Origin: Datura wrightii
Lineage: Eukaryota; Streptophyta; Magnoliopsida; Solanales; Solanaceae
Assembly (NCBI GenBank): GCA_035772735.1
Contig: JASDFA010000002.1
Location: forward strand, 36,848,501 to 36,912,500
Length of the DNA: 64,000 bases
Reading direction: 5' to 3'
The first letter of the stretch is position 1; every line of letters begins with the position of its first letter. Of the stretch, positions 21,205 to 31,561 are shown one piece after another. The notes under the pieces were generated by a model. The model ran no database searches. It was not told where the DNA came from and was given only the letters and a program-made list of their open reading frames with translations. A program made the position numbers and the translations under genes.

Positions 21205-22965
21205 GGGAGTGGTTGGGTGCTGGTTGTGCTATTATGTATGTCCTAATCTGTGTTGTGCCTGTGAACAAAATTTTCTGACCCTGTGATTTGTGATTGTAAG
21301 TTGTTGTTCTGTATTGTAAATATATGTGAAACTATTGTGTGTTGCTGAATGTTGCTAGCTGAGTTTGTACATATGTTTGTTTATCAAAATGATCGATATT
21401 TTTAATTTTTTGTTTCAATTCTTGGGTTTCTTGGAGTTTGTTTTCAATTCTTTTACCGAGAATGGTCCCATTGAACCGAAGTCCTAGTTAGTGACCGTTC
21501 CCTATGATGGATGGATGATGACCGTCTTAAGGGAAATGTAGTCGTTAGGAGTAGATTTTTCAATTATTTTTCAGTTGTTTTTCTTTTGTGGGTTGCATCC
21601 CAAAACCTGTAGTTACTTTATGGTTGCGGAATTATGGTTGCGTGTTGTACGTGATATTTGAAATGCAAAGGTGATTCGTATGAAAGCATGCAACTTTGTA
21701 AATATGTTGAGATACCTAGGCCATAGAGTTCGATTCAGCGTGATTGAGGCTTAATGTTTGAATTCCTGTAATTAGTTGATTGAAGAGTCTGTGAATACAT
21801 CTTGAATAGAGCATGTGCAATAAGTGTGAAGTGAGGTTTTGTTATTCCATGCTATTGTGAAGTGTCTAGAACTTGCCTGGTGTGTCTACAAAACGAAATG
21901 AAGGAGGTGTATTGTAGGAAAGGATGTAGGAATTTCTTTGTTTTTAACCGAAAGTATCTATTTTTCATTATCGTACCCACCTTGATCGTATAACCTAGTC
22001 AGCCCGTTGAGCCTTTAGCCTATTATTCTTTTCTTTTGCCAAAAAGTGTAAACCGAGCTTAATCCCTTCTTTTCATTAGCCGTAAAGTCGATCCAAAACT
22101 CTTAAGCGCTTAAGAAGAGAAAATAATTTTCCCAAAGTGTCAAAAGAGTGAGAATGGTGAAAAGAAAAGAAAAGCAGAGAAATGGAAGGAAAGAAAAGGT
22201 TGAAGGTGCACTTGTTATAAATAAATTATAATAAAGGTGTATGAATAATCTTTGTTGTGGTGTCAAGTGTGCTTAATAAGATGGGCCAAACTAAAGAAAA
22301 ACATCAAGAATGGGAGGATGAAGAAAGAAACAATGTCCATGAGTTTGATGGGATGTGTTGAAAAGGCGCTTAAGGATGCTAGTGGCCATTGTGGGCTAGC
22401 CCAATATTTACTAGTTCCGTAGCTTCCATTACAACCCGTTAAAGTCCTACGTGATCTTACATCACACTTCTTTATATTAGTGGAGTAGTACACTAAAGGC
22501 AAGCTTATGGGTCATGACATGATGCATGTGAATTCTTTTGGGAGAGAGAGCGAAATTGTGTTTATATGCCCCTGCTTGAAATTTTGTGAGTTCATATGAT
22601 CAAAAAGGGGAAAATTCTCTTGTGTTGTGAGGGCACATGCTTGATGAGAGATTAATTTTCGTGTCGGATGTCTTGATCAGTTGATTTGCATGAGTTTGCC
22701 AATATCGAGAGTCGATTCTTAAGTCTAGGAGGTCTTGATGTATTGAAGGTCATTGCATTGATAGGACCATGCATGTTTTTGTGGGTTTTTTTCTACCAAT
22801 TGGGGCTCTCCCTTCACCACCCCAATGGGGATGGTCTACAGGGTTCATAACTACTCCTCTTACTACTTGATGATTTGCTGTATTGAATAATCGGTATGAC
22901 CGTAACCTAAATTGTCGAACCAAAGTAGCGAGGGTGGGATGTAAATTGCATGAGGTGTAAGATTG
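21205..22965 (+). other. 3' internal non-coding region of B
   Basis: No ORF with recognisable content. Includes a purine-rich tract (about 22100-22200, AAAAGAAAAG-type) in the same relative place as similar tracts in A (30765-30970) and D2 (38370-38580), preceded by a CCTAGTC-containing block shared in outline with them. Confidence 0.6.
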
Positions 22966-22983
22966 TTGTTCGAGGACGAACAA
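22966..22983 (+). other. AGGA-tetraloop hairpin of B
   Basis: TTGTTCG, loop AGGA, CGAACAA: perfect 7-bp stem six bases before the polypurine tract. Confidence 0.75.
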
Positions 22984-22989
22984 GGATTT

Positions 22990-23003
22990 AAGTGTGGGGT
23001 AAG
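22990..23003 (+). other. Polypurine tract of B
   Basis: AAGTGTGGGGTAAG directly before the 3' LTR. Confidence 0.85.
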
Positions 23004-24423
23004 TGATCTTGGGCAAATTTATATGCCCAAGTGATACTCAAAGTTGTCATTTTAGCCTTGTTTATCTATCAATGTTTATACATTCTCATGTAATTGGTAA
23101 TAAAATGTGAATTTATACTAACCAACATGATTAGCATTGTTTTGCAGGAAAAATGTAATTTCAGGAAGCTAAAATGCATGTTGGAAGATATCGGGGTTGG
23201 ACTCAGATGTGAGCAAGGGACAAGGCATTGGAAAGCACAAAATAAAGGGGCTCCGCGATGGAGCCGTGTCATGCTGCCATCGCGGAGGCCTTCTGCCTGG
23301 AGAGGGAATTTTCAGCCGATTTCCAGTGAGGGTTCGCGATGGGTCCATGGCACGGTGGCCTGGCTCCGCGTTGCACGCCGTGCCACGTTGGGCCTTATTC
23401 CCTGGATCCCCAGTTTCCAGTGAGGGTCCGCATCGGTGGCGTGTCACGGAGGCAGTGCTCCGCGATGCACTCCGTGACACGTTGCTTGTTATTCCGGGAA
23501 AAATTCCCACTAGTATAAATAGAACACTTAGGTTCATTTTCCAATATTCTGACTTGGTGGGGCAAGAACGTGGGTTACAGGCAGTTGAGGGGACGAAATT
23601 ATCAGGGTTTTTCTCTCTTTCCTTCTTATTGTATTCAATTGCTTGTATGTTTAACACTCATTTAACGATGTTTAATCCACAAATGAGTGGCTAATTCATC
23701 TTCTTGCTGAAGTTAAGAACACTTGTAATGAAATGTTATTATTGATTCTTTGGTTTTTCATCTTTTCTTCCATGGTTGTTCTATTGATTCTTGTTCTTAC
23801 TACATTAATGTGTGGCCTACGTTAATGTATATCTAAAAAGTCCGGTTTCACTCGAGAGAGCAAGAAATTGGAAAGTTGTGAATTAATAGGATATGATCCT
23901 TTCTTAGTTTGGGAAAATTGAGAATTGATTTACCTTCAGGATAGAAATATACCTGAAAGTCATACTAGTCAATTTAGGAATCGGTTTTGTATGGCTAGAA
24001 CATGAATTGCATTTAATCACAGAAATGTAGGTGGATGGTTCATGATTCTTAAGTGGGGTTAAATACGAGAGTTTTAATCCCTTGGCAATAATTCTTGACT
24101 AGAAACGGGAGGAAAAAGCTAACCAAATTATATCGACAATTAATTTCATTACATGTTCGTTTAACTTCAGCATGCTCACATTCATAGTTCAGACTCACAT
24201 TAGATAATTGTTTTAGACTTAGCATAATTATTAGAAATCAAAATATCAAACTCTTGGTTACACTATTGTCTGCATTTTTAGAATTGAAACATAGTACACT
24301 TGAGCAGATTGCACTTCATCCCAGTCCCTGTGGGATCGAAACTTGGCTTACTTAAGCCACTTTACTACTTGTTCGACCACGTGCACTTGCGTGTAGTTTT
24401 ATACTCAACCAAAACACCGAACA
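23004..24423 (+). repeat. 3' LTR of B
   Basis: 1420 bp, same length as the 5' LTR, ending ACACCGAACA. Substitutions relative to the 5' copy are mainly transitions and often at CpG (for example in the array near 23265 and 23345), as expected after methylation. The TATA box is at 23514-23521 and CGTG-N-CACG copies are at 23379, 23440 and 23473. Confidence 0.95.
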
Positions 24424-24428
24424 GACAC
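24424..24428. repeat. Target site duplication of B, right
   Basis: GACAC, matching 14627-14631. Confidence 0.95.
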
Positions 24429-25354
24429 CACGAGTCGTTACTTGACTCGTTAGGTCCCAAGTAAGTTATCGAATTCAGGTAAAAGAATGAAGGGTCATGA
24501 GTCATCTCATTACTTAATGACTAGTGTAGTTAGTCATCAGGTACTTTCTTTATCTGCTATTCGACCTGACCCAGGAGTGGAATTGGGGTGCTTTTAAGTT
24601 ATATCAACTAAAAAACCTGATTCTTTCCCTTTTCAAAAATCGCACTAGTATCCCTCCCCAAAAACTTCAAATTTCCCTCTTCTCTTCTTCTTTTTCCTCA
24701 CTCAAACCCCATCGACAATACCTTCACCATTGCACCCCCAGTCACTCAAGCACACTCACGAATAATTGCACTCTATCTCTGATCAAGCACATTGTGAGTA
24801 ATCTTCCCCATGAAATTTTGAATATTGTTGCAGTTAAACAAGAATTGTTAAGGACCCATGTTGTGAATGAGCTTGAATATATTTCGATTAATATTGTGTT
24901 TATCTATGTCTCTTGATGAAAATAAACCCTAGGAAGATTTAAATTTCGATCATATTTCACCTGGGTTGATTTTAGATTGTAAAGCTCTGTGTTTGTGGAA
25001 TTGAAAATTTAGGAAGAAGATGAAGTTGAATCATGTGAATTGAAACTCTTGAGCACGAGCTACATCACGAGTCGTTGGATCACCAAACGACTCGTTGTGT
25101 AGCTTGTCCTCAGTGGTAAATTGAGCTAATGAGGTAGTGTACCTAACGACTTGTTGCCTTTGGAAATGACTTGTTAGGACCAGTCGTCAAGTACATTGGA
25201 CCAACATGAAGAAATTCCAATTTGGGGTGACGAGTGACCTCATGAGTCATTTCCAGTGGCAACGACTCATTTAGTCACCCGTCAGGACCACTGGGCACCA
25301 GCTCAAAAAATTTTCTGTTTCATCTCATCTTGCACACTAACATTGTTTCCACAG
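24429..25354 (+). promoter_or_regulatory. Leader of the A aORF: palindrome arrays, pyrimidine-rich leader, predicted intron
   Basis: Continues the leader split by B. Perfect palindromes are ACGAGTCGT at 24430-24438 and 25067-25075, and ACGACTCGT at 25087-25095, with many one-mismatch copies to 25285. Between the two clusters lies a pyrimidine-rich stretch (24620-24770) like a 5' UTR. A GTGAGT donor (24794-24799) and a CCACAG acceptor ending at 25354 would remove 561 bases and place the aORF next to it. No ORF of note. Confidence 0.5.
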
Positions 25355-25415
25355 GTACAAGGGCTCCTAGAGGTACACCAAAGAGGGGTCCAACCAAGAA
25401 GCAAGCATAGGAGCG
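25355..25415 (+). pseudogene. Start of the A aORF, before LTR C
   Basis: After the acceptor, GTACAAGGGCTCC opens a basic segment (TPKRGPTKKQ) with a TAG near 25408. No ATG is seen; in D2 the same position reads ACAATGACGATG. The frame continues at 27827 once LTR C and one copy of its duplication are removed. Confidence 0.65.
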
Positions 25416-25420
25416 CATTC
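25416..25420. repeat. Target site duplication of LTR C, left
   Basis: CATTC; the second copy is at 27826-27830. Confidence 0.85.
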
Positions 25421-25679
25421 TGATCTCGGGCAAAATAGCATGCCCGAGTGATGCTTTATAACTTAATTTAGTCTTGTTTAGCTAATTAATTATATATATT
25501 TTCATGTGATTTTATATAAATGTGAATATATGTACTAACCAACATGATTAGTTCTTGTTTGGTAGGTTTACATGAATTTGAGGAACTAATTTATAAGTTG
25601 GTGAAGTAGAGAAATGGAGTCGGGAGCAATTTGCGAAAGTCGGCAAGAAGCATGCCTTGGCAAGGCTGGCCGCGCCAGG

Positions 25680-25960
25680 AAGCATGCCACGTTGTGCGTG
25701 TGCTGCGCACAGCGTCGTGCCACGCCCATGCCATGCACGAGAGAAGGCAGCAAGCAGGCAGGCGATCTGCGCGCCAGCGCCGTGCCACGCCAGGCGAGCT
25801 GCGCGCCAGCACAATGCCATGGCGCTGCATGAGCAGCGTGTCACGCCGACCAGCGCGGCGACCCTCAGCATCTTGGCATCCAAAGGCAATTTCCAGTGTT
25901 CCTCCGCGTGACCTCCGTGTCACGGAGGCAGTGCTCCGCGATACACTCCGTGACACGGAG
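25680..25960 (+). promoter_or_regulatory. U3 palindrome array of LTR C
   Basis: GC-rich. Perfect CGTG-N-CACG copies at 25716-25724, 25781-25789, 25837-25845, 25916-25924 and 25949-25957; the last two form the same paired layout as in LTR B. TATAAATA follows at 26002-26009. Confidence 0.6.
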
Positions 25961-26001
25961 CCATTCCACGACAGGCTTAATTTTGCAAAATTCTCATTTA
26001 C

Positions 26002-26009
26002 TATAAATA
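26002..26009 (+). promoter_or_regulatory. TATA box of LTR C
   Basis: TATAAATA about 45 bp after the array, as in LTR B. Confidence 0.65.
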
Positions 26010-26991
26010 TGTCCCCTAGCTCCTAAAATTTTTTTGTCACGATTGTATTCTGGAAAACCACCTAGGAGTGAAGGGAGAAGTGGGAGAACTCACCTAGGGT
26101 TTGTCAAATTCCTTTTCTCTTTTACCAATTCTTGTAAGTATGTTACTTTAACAACGTTTCCTTGTAATTTTACAAACATGAATGGCTAGAACCCTTCCTC
26201 TAGGGTTGAAGCCATGAGTTATGATTGTGTTTTTATGAAATTGTGTTGGAATTAAGTTATTGATTTTTGTTTTGTCTTGCATTCTGAATTATGGTTGTTT
26301 TTATGATTGATCACCATGAAAACACACGTTAACTTAGGCATATGCTTGAGAAAGCATTTACCTAAGCCAGAACATGAGAATGCAAGGAGCATGGTTGTAT
26401 CTCACGATATAATTTGTGTTAGGATAGAAATATACCTAACACCTTGCTTGGTTGATAAAACGAGATGAGCTAGGCACCAACTTAGAATTATCACCTCACC
26501 ACTCTAAGAAGTAGTTGTGTAGCTAAGTTGAGTCGAATTATTAGGTGTACGAGAGTCCCTAATCATATCCACGTAAACCACATCCACGTAATTAATTGCC
26601 CACGAACTAGGATTAGCATCCTCGCTCTCAACGTAGTAGTGAGGCTAGTTTGTCGTGTTTAGAGGCTCGGAAGGCCACGAGCATGCAATTCTAATTATGT
26701 GAGACGACAATTAATAGTTTCATACTTAAACCCTTGCAATTTGTATTAGCGCATGATTATCCGGCATTAACTCTATGTTACTCCTTGAGTGAATTCAGAA
26801 TAATTCATTGACCAAAATTAGATTTACTTAAACCTTCTTGAAAACTTCTATAACCAACACTTGCAAAAGTTTATATCACACTTGAACTAGATAGTTAGCT
26901 GAATTGGTCCAGTCCCTGTGGGTTCGACATTTCGGTTCTTAAAAAGAGCTACTATATTACTTGTACGTTGTGCTCAAGTCTAATCTCGTAC

Positions 26992-27129
26992 CCCTAAGCC
27001 TGCAAGGTCCTCAGAAATGAGAAGTGAACTGAGTTCCCTTGTCTGATACAATTGAAACAGGCACCCCATACAACCGAATCACTTCCATCACGCACAACTT
27101 ACCTAGTTTATTAGCGTTGTAAGTCACCT
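26992..27129 (-). pseudogene. Antisense integrase core fragment
   Basis: On the minus strand it reads VTYNANKLGKL, EVIRLYGVPVSIVSDKGTQF and SHF, the second catalytic-Asp block of chromovirus integrase, ending with a small frame change just inside the left edge. Confidence 0.8.
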
Positions 27130-27670
27130 GGTATGAACAACATTCTCTGCTGAGGATTATGCTAAATTATATATCAGAGAAATAGTTAGATTACACGGTG
27201 TTCCGGTGTCCATTATCTCAGATAGAGGAGCACAATTTACAGCGAGATTCTGGCAGTCATCCCAGAGAGGCCCGGGGACGCAGATTAACTTAAGTACAAC
27301 CTTTCATCCTCAGACAGACGGGCAAGCAGAACGAACTATCCAAACGCTTAAAGATATGCTACGAGCGTGTGTACTAGATTTTGGGGGTAGCTGGGATGAG
27401 CATCTGCCGTTGATTGAATTTGCCTATAATAACAGTTATCATTCAGCTATCCAGATGGCGCCCTTTGCAGCATTAAATGGGCGGAAATGTAGATCACCCA
27501 TTGGCTAGTTTGAAGTAGGGGAGACAACATTGATTGGGCCAGATATTATTCGTCAGTCAGAAGAGGCGGTGAGACTTATCATAGAGCACCTACTAACTGC
27601 TCAAAGCCATCAGAAATCTTATGCAGATATGCGGCGCAGAAATTTAGAATTTGCAGTGGATGACTGGGAA
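27130..27670 (+). pseudogene. Sense integrase fragment
   Basis: Reads from TFSAEDYAKLYI through SIISDRGAQFTARFW (about 27206), HPQTDGQAERTIQTL (about 27305, with the catalytic Glu) and GRKCRSPIG, then a TAG at 27506-27508, and on to FAVDDW near 27665. It is closest in wording to element E. It begins at the same integrase position as the antisense fragment on its left. Confidence 0.85.
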
Positions 27671-27801
27671 AGCGGGTACTTGTTCCGAATAGTTACCTTG
27701 TTCAATTGGCGGCAATTGACGCACATCCGCATTCTACCATCCTTCTTCTTTACAAATAAAATTAGGGCACCCCATGATGACACACTCGGTCTGATAAATC
27801 C
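27671..27801 (-). pseudogene. Antisense reverse transcriptase fragment
   Basis: On the minus strand it reads GFIRPSVSSWGALILFVKKKDG, then MRMCVN, RQLNKVTIRNKYPL: the start of the RT fingers. It lacks everything downstream. Confidence 0.85.
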
Positions 27802-27825
27802 CGTACACTTGCGGGATCGCGAACA

Positions 27826-29952
27826 CATTCAATCCTCATACGGTAGACTGCGTGATGATCCATCATCCTCTGAAGAGTAGAGTGGCTCTGAGGAGGAATA
27901 TGAAGTAGCGGAGGAGCAGCTAGTGAGAAGGACAACTAGGGCTAGGGCTAAATAAACTTCAAATCCGACAGCCCTGGTTAATACTCCCACTCCACTTGCA
28001 AGAGATCCGCCCAGCCGTACTGATGAGAATGTTAGGATTGTTGCTGCACTTGTTCCTGATCCTCCCACAGCCAGGCAAAACACAGAAAGAGTTGATGAAT
28101 CACATGCCCAGCGAGGGGACTCTGATAATGAGCTGATGGAGACCTCAGACACATCAAATGAGCAACCGAGGAAATGTGCGGAGATGGTGTGTCCATGGCA
28201 TGCGGGCTATATACAACCGATATATTGCTCCCAATGAAAAAGGAAATCCAAAGAGGAGCGTATACGAGGAGCCAAGGCTGGTCACTATAGGGCTTAAAGA
28301 TCTTCCTGAGCTATAAGCAGTATTTGATAAATACAAGTTTGGGTGGTTGACCGAGCCATCAGGTAGCTACAACCCGTGTTTAGTTCGAGAGTTCTATGCA
28401 GTGTATGCAGCCACATTGCAGCGGTTGGCATTAGGGGGCCAAGATTAGAAGAAGAGGCCCGCATTGAATCAGGTGTTGGTGCGTGAGACTCCAGTTGAAA
28501 TTTCTGAGAGGACAATCTCCAAGATGTTGTATAGGCCGGATTAACAGGCTCCAATGAACACAACAGAATTTGATCGTAGGCTATCTAGCTGAAGAAAGTC
28601 AAAACCAATAAGTTGAATAGCTAGGAGCACATCCAGCAGTACACTTGGTAGTCTCGGATTATTGCTATAAGAAGTCCACTAGTAAAATGGCTGCATGGTA
28701 CAGAGTCGCAGTTAAAGAAGGCCACATTGAATTTTTAGGGAAAGTTTTGGTGGTCACTAGTGTGGCACAGGCTGGTACCAACCAGTAATGAAAATATCCT
28801 TTCACCTGACAGAGCTGCTTTGGTAGCAAGCATAATGGAGGGGTATGCCATCAACTTCCCGCGATACATTGCTGAGGAGATTCGAGAGCGGGCAATCAGT
28901 GACTGCACTACCATTTCGTTTCAATGTTTGATTGATAGACTCTGTCAGGAGTCAAAGGTGCCAGTATTGCCATCAGTGGAACAGATAGTAGTGGTCCAGA
29001 ATATTACCTATATCGGGTTGATTTGAGATGATACAAACTCGGTATCGAGGGCGAGGATTCAGGCAGTGCATCCGCGGGAGTAACAATATTAGCAGAGGTA
29101 TTTGGTAGGGGATGCATACTGATGCAGCACAGTTCTCTCAGTTGGCAGCTGAACCTATGGAGGGCAGAGAGACAGGTAGCCAGAATGAGGCTACAGATGC
29201 AGCTGATACCTCTACACCTACCGATATTCTTGAGTCTTTATCTACTGCAGCATCCCCGAGACCACCAGTTGCGCTTCCACGAGCCACGATAGTCGGCATA
29301 GTTACGGTTTCACAAGAGTTTTTGGTTGATATGGCTAGGCGACTAGCTAAGGCCGAGAAGCAACAGACACATATGGCTCTACAGGTCAAAGTCTTGATGG
29401 AGCAGGTAAAGCCATGGGTGTCAAAGGAGTTGGAGACACTGTACAGTTCAGTGCATGGGCGACTGGATGCTTTTGAGAAGTGAATGGATGAGCACCTTGC
29501 ACAGTTACAGGCGCCGGAGTTATCTAGATGGTACTTAGAGCTTGGAGCTCTACGATCTAAGGTATGGGACTTGGCCGCATGACAGGTAGTTGTAGTATCT
29601 CCACCTATACTTCCTGTGATTGAGGATGAGTCTAAAGAAGAATTTCCACCGATTTTCGACTCACAGAGGAGCCGGTGGCACATGATAAGGGGAACAGGCC
29701 TCGCGAGGAGGCAAGTGTTGATGATAATGCTTCTCTGCTCCGTCAGCAAAAATGGGAGCGGAGTGAGATGGAGAGAGCGTTGCATGAATCGAGAGAGGAG
29801 GCTCGATAGAGAGCCGATACTGAGGTAATGAGAGTTCGTGGAGAAGGAACAAGCTCTGTTGGATCTGAGAATGCACCGGTTCAAGCCGGTAATATGGGAG
29901 ATGACATTGGAGGTGTATCTACACCCTCCATCGACCAGGTAGCTGACACCTA
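27826..29952 (+). pseudogene. aORF of A, main part
   Basis: Resumes the frame opened at 25355. An acidic/basic low-complexity N-terminal region with stops (TAG near 27878, TAA near 27952) leads to the plant-transposon-type domain: GWLTEPSGSYNPCLVREFYAVYAATL near 28340-28418, EISERTISKMLYRPD near 28498, and a DRAALVASIMEGYAINFPRYIAEEIRERA stretch near 28813. After a frame change near 29030-29110 a C-terminal helical region follows (VSQEFLVDMARRLAKAEKQQTHMALQVKVLMEQVK near 29307), likely coiled coil, then an acidic tail (EDESKEEF). Same architecture as D2 but only loosely similar in sequence. No env features. Confidence 0.75.
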
Positions 29953-31548
29953 GGTCGCACAGGTATGTTCCCTATTTCCTTAGTTTTTGTTTGGTATATA
30001 TATGTGTCGAGGACGACGCATGCTTTTTGGATGGGGGTGGGGAGGGATACTTGTGCATTCTTTTTTGCTAAACATAACCCGAGGGTTTTTCTTGCCAGAT
30101 ATCGTTTCCCTCAGGTGTTTCATATCTAGTAGAACCGGTATGTTTAGGATTTTATTTTATGTTTTTTGTGTCAGTTGGAAGAAAGTAGGAAAACTGAAAG
30201 CAGTCAAGAGCTGAAACTGTTGAAAATAACTGTTGTTTGATAATTTGATACCCCTCCGATAAAATTTGTATATGTGTATGTGAAAGTTGACAAGTGACCT
30301 TTGTGAATCTTTGCATGGCATTGAAACTGTGAACTTGTTTATCATTGTATGGCTGTACCTGAACTAGCAATTGGTAGAAGTGATGATGTTGACCTGTGCT
30401 ATGTGTGAGTGAGGTTTAATAGCTAAATTCGGTTGTGTGAGTCAATCTAGAACTTTCCTGGTCAGTCGTACCGAGATAGAGGATAGGAAACCAGGAAAGG
30501 ATCATTGGCTATTTTTGAATTATGAGTCCACTTTAGCCTTAAAAGACCTACCAAAAGTGAATAAAAATCCCTTGATCCAAATGTTTGAGCTTAAATTAAC
30601 CTTTCTTTTTGTTTACACCAATTTACCTGCCTGATTTTATTATGAATGAACCTGTTTTGGCCCTAGTCCCTCCTTGGAAATTGTGAACCTCAACTCAAGC
30701 AAATCACCTAAGTTGAGGGTGGCTATTATAGGGGTGATTAAGAAGAGTCGGGTGGAAAGAAAATTAGGTAATGAAAAAGGAAAAGAGCGGGTGCGGTATG
30801 CATGATGAAAAGAAAAAAAAATAAAAATTGTTTTCAAATAAGCAAGAGAAGAAAAGAAAAATAATGTGTGACATCAGTGAGTGGTTGAATAAAGAGAAAC
30901 CGCATCCATAGTTGCAAAAGCAAAAGAAAAGAAGCAGCTAAAGGAAAAAAGGGAGAAAATAGAAATAAAGTTGAAAAGTGGAGTCAAGCGGTGTGTAGTG
31001 CCAAGGAGGGTTGAGCTACTAATTCCATATGTACCATACCCAAGCCCGAGCCTAGGTTACAAGCTTAGAAAGTCCTATAGTGATCCTAGCTACTTGTCCA
31101 AAACTCGAGGTATTGAAAGTAAAGGAAAGCCTATGGTATTGTATACACACAATTCAAATTTCTTTGTGAGAGCGAATGGAACTTACCTAGTCCCAAGAGA
31201 AATATATCGAGTTAATCAAATACACATGTGTGAGTGTGGGACTTCTTTGAGGTGAGAGCATTTGGTAAACAAAATCGTCTACAAATTGTCTAGGTCAATG
31301 TTATAGATTTATGTGTGTGGTTGCAGGTGACAGTATTTTGCCACGTTTTGATTCCTCTAGGTTATGGTTAGAAATTTTGCATATGCATAGTGATTTGAGT
31401 TGATTCAATGAGGGAGGGGTTAGAAAATTTGATTTTGATGTGTAAGTGTGACTGCCGTAAGTTTCCTAGAGTTCTTTCAATTGAAGCGTCGAAGTAGTTT
31501 AGTTTGTTTTGTTTTATTTTGTTTTTTACTAGGACATGCAAAAATTCC
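29953..31548 (+). other. 3' internal non-coding region of A
   Basis: Contains an AGGA-tetraloop hairpin (30003-30020: TGTGTCG, AGGA, CGACGCA, one G-T pair), the conserved 'gagggtttttcttgcc' block (30073), an inverted pair CCTCAACT...AGTTGAGG (about 30688-30719) whose right arm is a second polypurine-like motif (30710-30722), and a purine-rich tract (30765-30970). No coding content recognised. Confidence 0.6.
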
Positions 31549-31561
31549 AAGTTGAGGGTGT
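31549..31561 (+). other. Polypurine tract of A
   Basis: AAGTTGAGGGTG directly before the LTR; same form in D2 at 39115. Confidence 0.75.

Larger units (their letters stand above)
14632..24423 (+). mobile_element. Element B: complete LTR element lacking reverse transcriptase and integrase
   Basis: Two LTRs of 1420 bp each, TG...CA ends, 5-bp duplication GACAC, Asp-tRNA primer site, gag, protease, one hairpin, palindrome array, a predicted intron, aORF, AGGA hairpin and polypurine tract: 9792 bp in all. Only about 100 bp separate the protease stop from the hairpin that follows integrase in A, so the whole RT-RNase H-integrase block is absent. This is a non-autonomous gag-carrying element, comparable to the TR-GAG class described in plants, with a protease and an aORF added. 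The LTRs differ by a few percent by eye. It must have used enzymes of a relative such as A. Confidence 0.9.
26992..27801. mobile_element. 810-bp chimeric insertion of retroelement coding pieces in LTR C
   Basis: Flanked by CGTAC at 26987-26991 and 27802-27806. It consists end to end of three chromovirus coding pieces in alternating orientation: integrase core (minus), integrase core to tail (plus), reverse transcriptase (minus). No TG...CA ends, terminal inverted repeats or poly-A. The 5-bp duplication fits retroviral-type integration of a chimeric cDNA or filler DNA at a staggered break; which one is inference. Confidence 0.7.
25421..27825 (+). repeat. Solo LTR of family C, carrying an 810-bp insertion
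   Basis: Starts TGATCTCGGGC and ends CGCGAACA, resembling LTR B at both ends (TGATCTTGGGC, CACCGAACA), and is flanked by CATTC duplications. Without the insertion at 26992-27801 plus one CGTAC it would be about 1590 bp. No internal region is present, so it is a solo LTR left by LTR-LTR recombination, inside the aORF of A. Confidence 0.8.

Noticed and set aside
27130..27670. Sense integrase piece as part of element A
   Set aside because: It is chromovirus-type, while A has its own Athila-type integrase at 12851-14083, and it sits within LTR C between CGTAC repeats.
29138..29884. 248-codon open frame on the minus strand
   Set aside because: It overlaps the plus-strand C-terminal helical part of the A aORF; composition is that of a shadow frame and no domain is seen.
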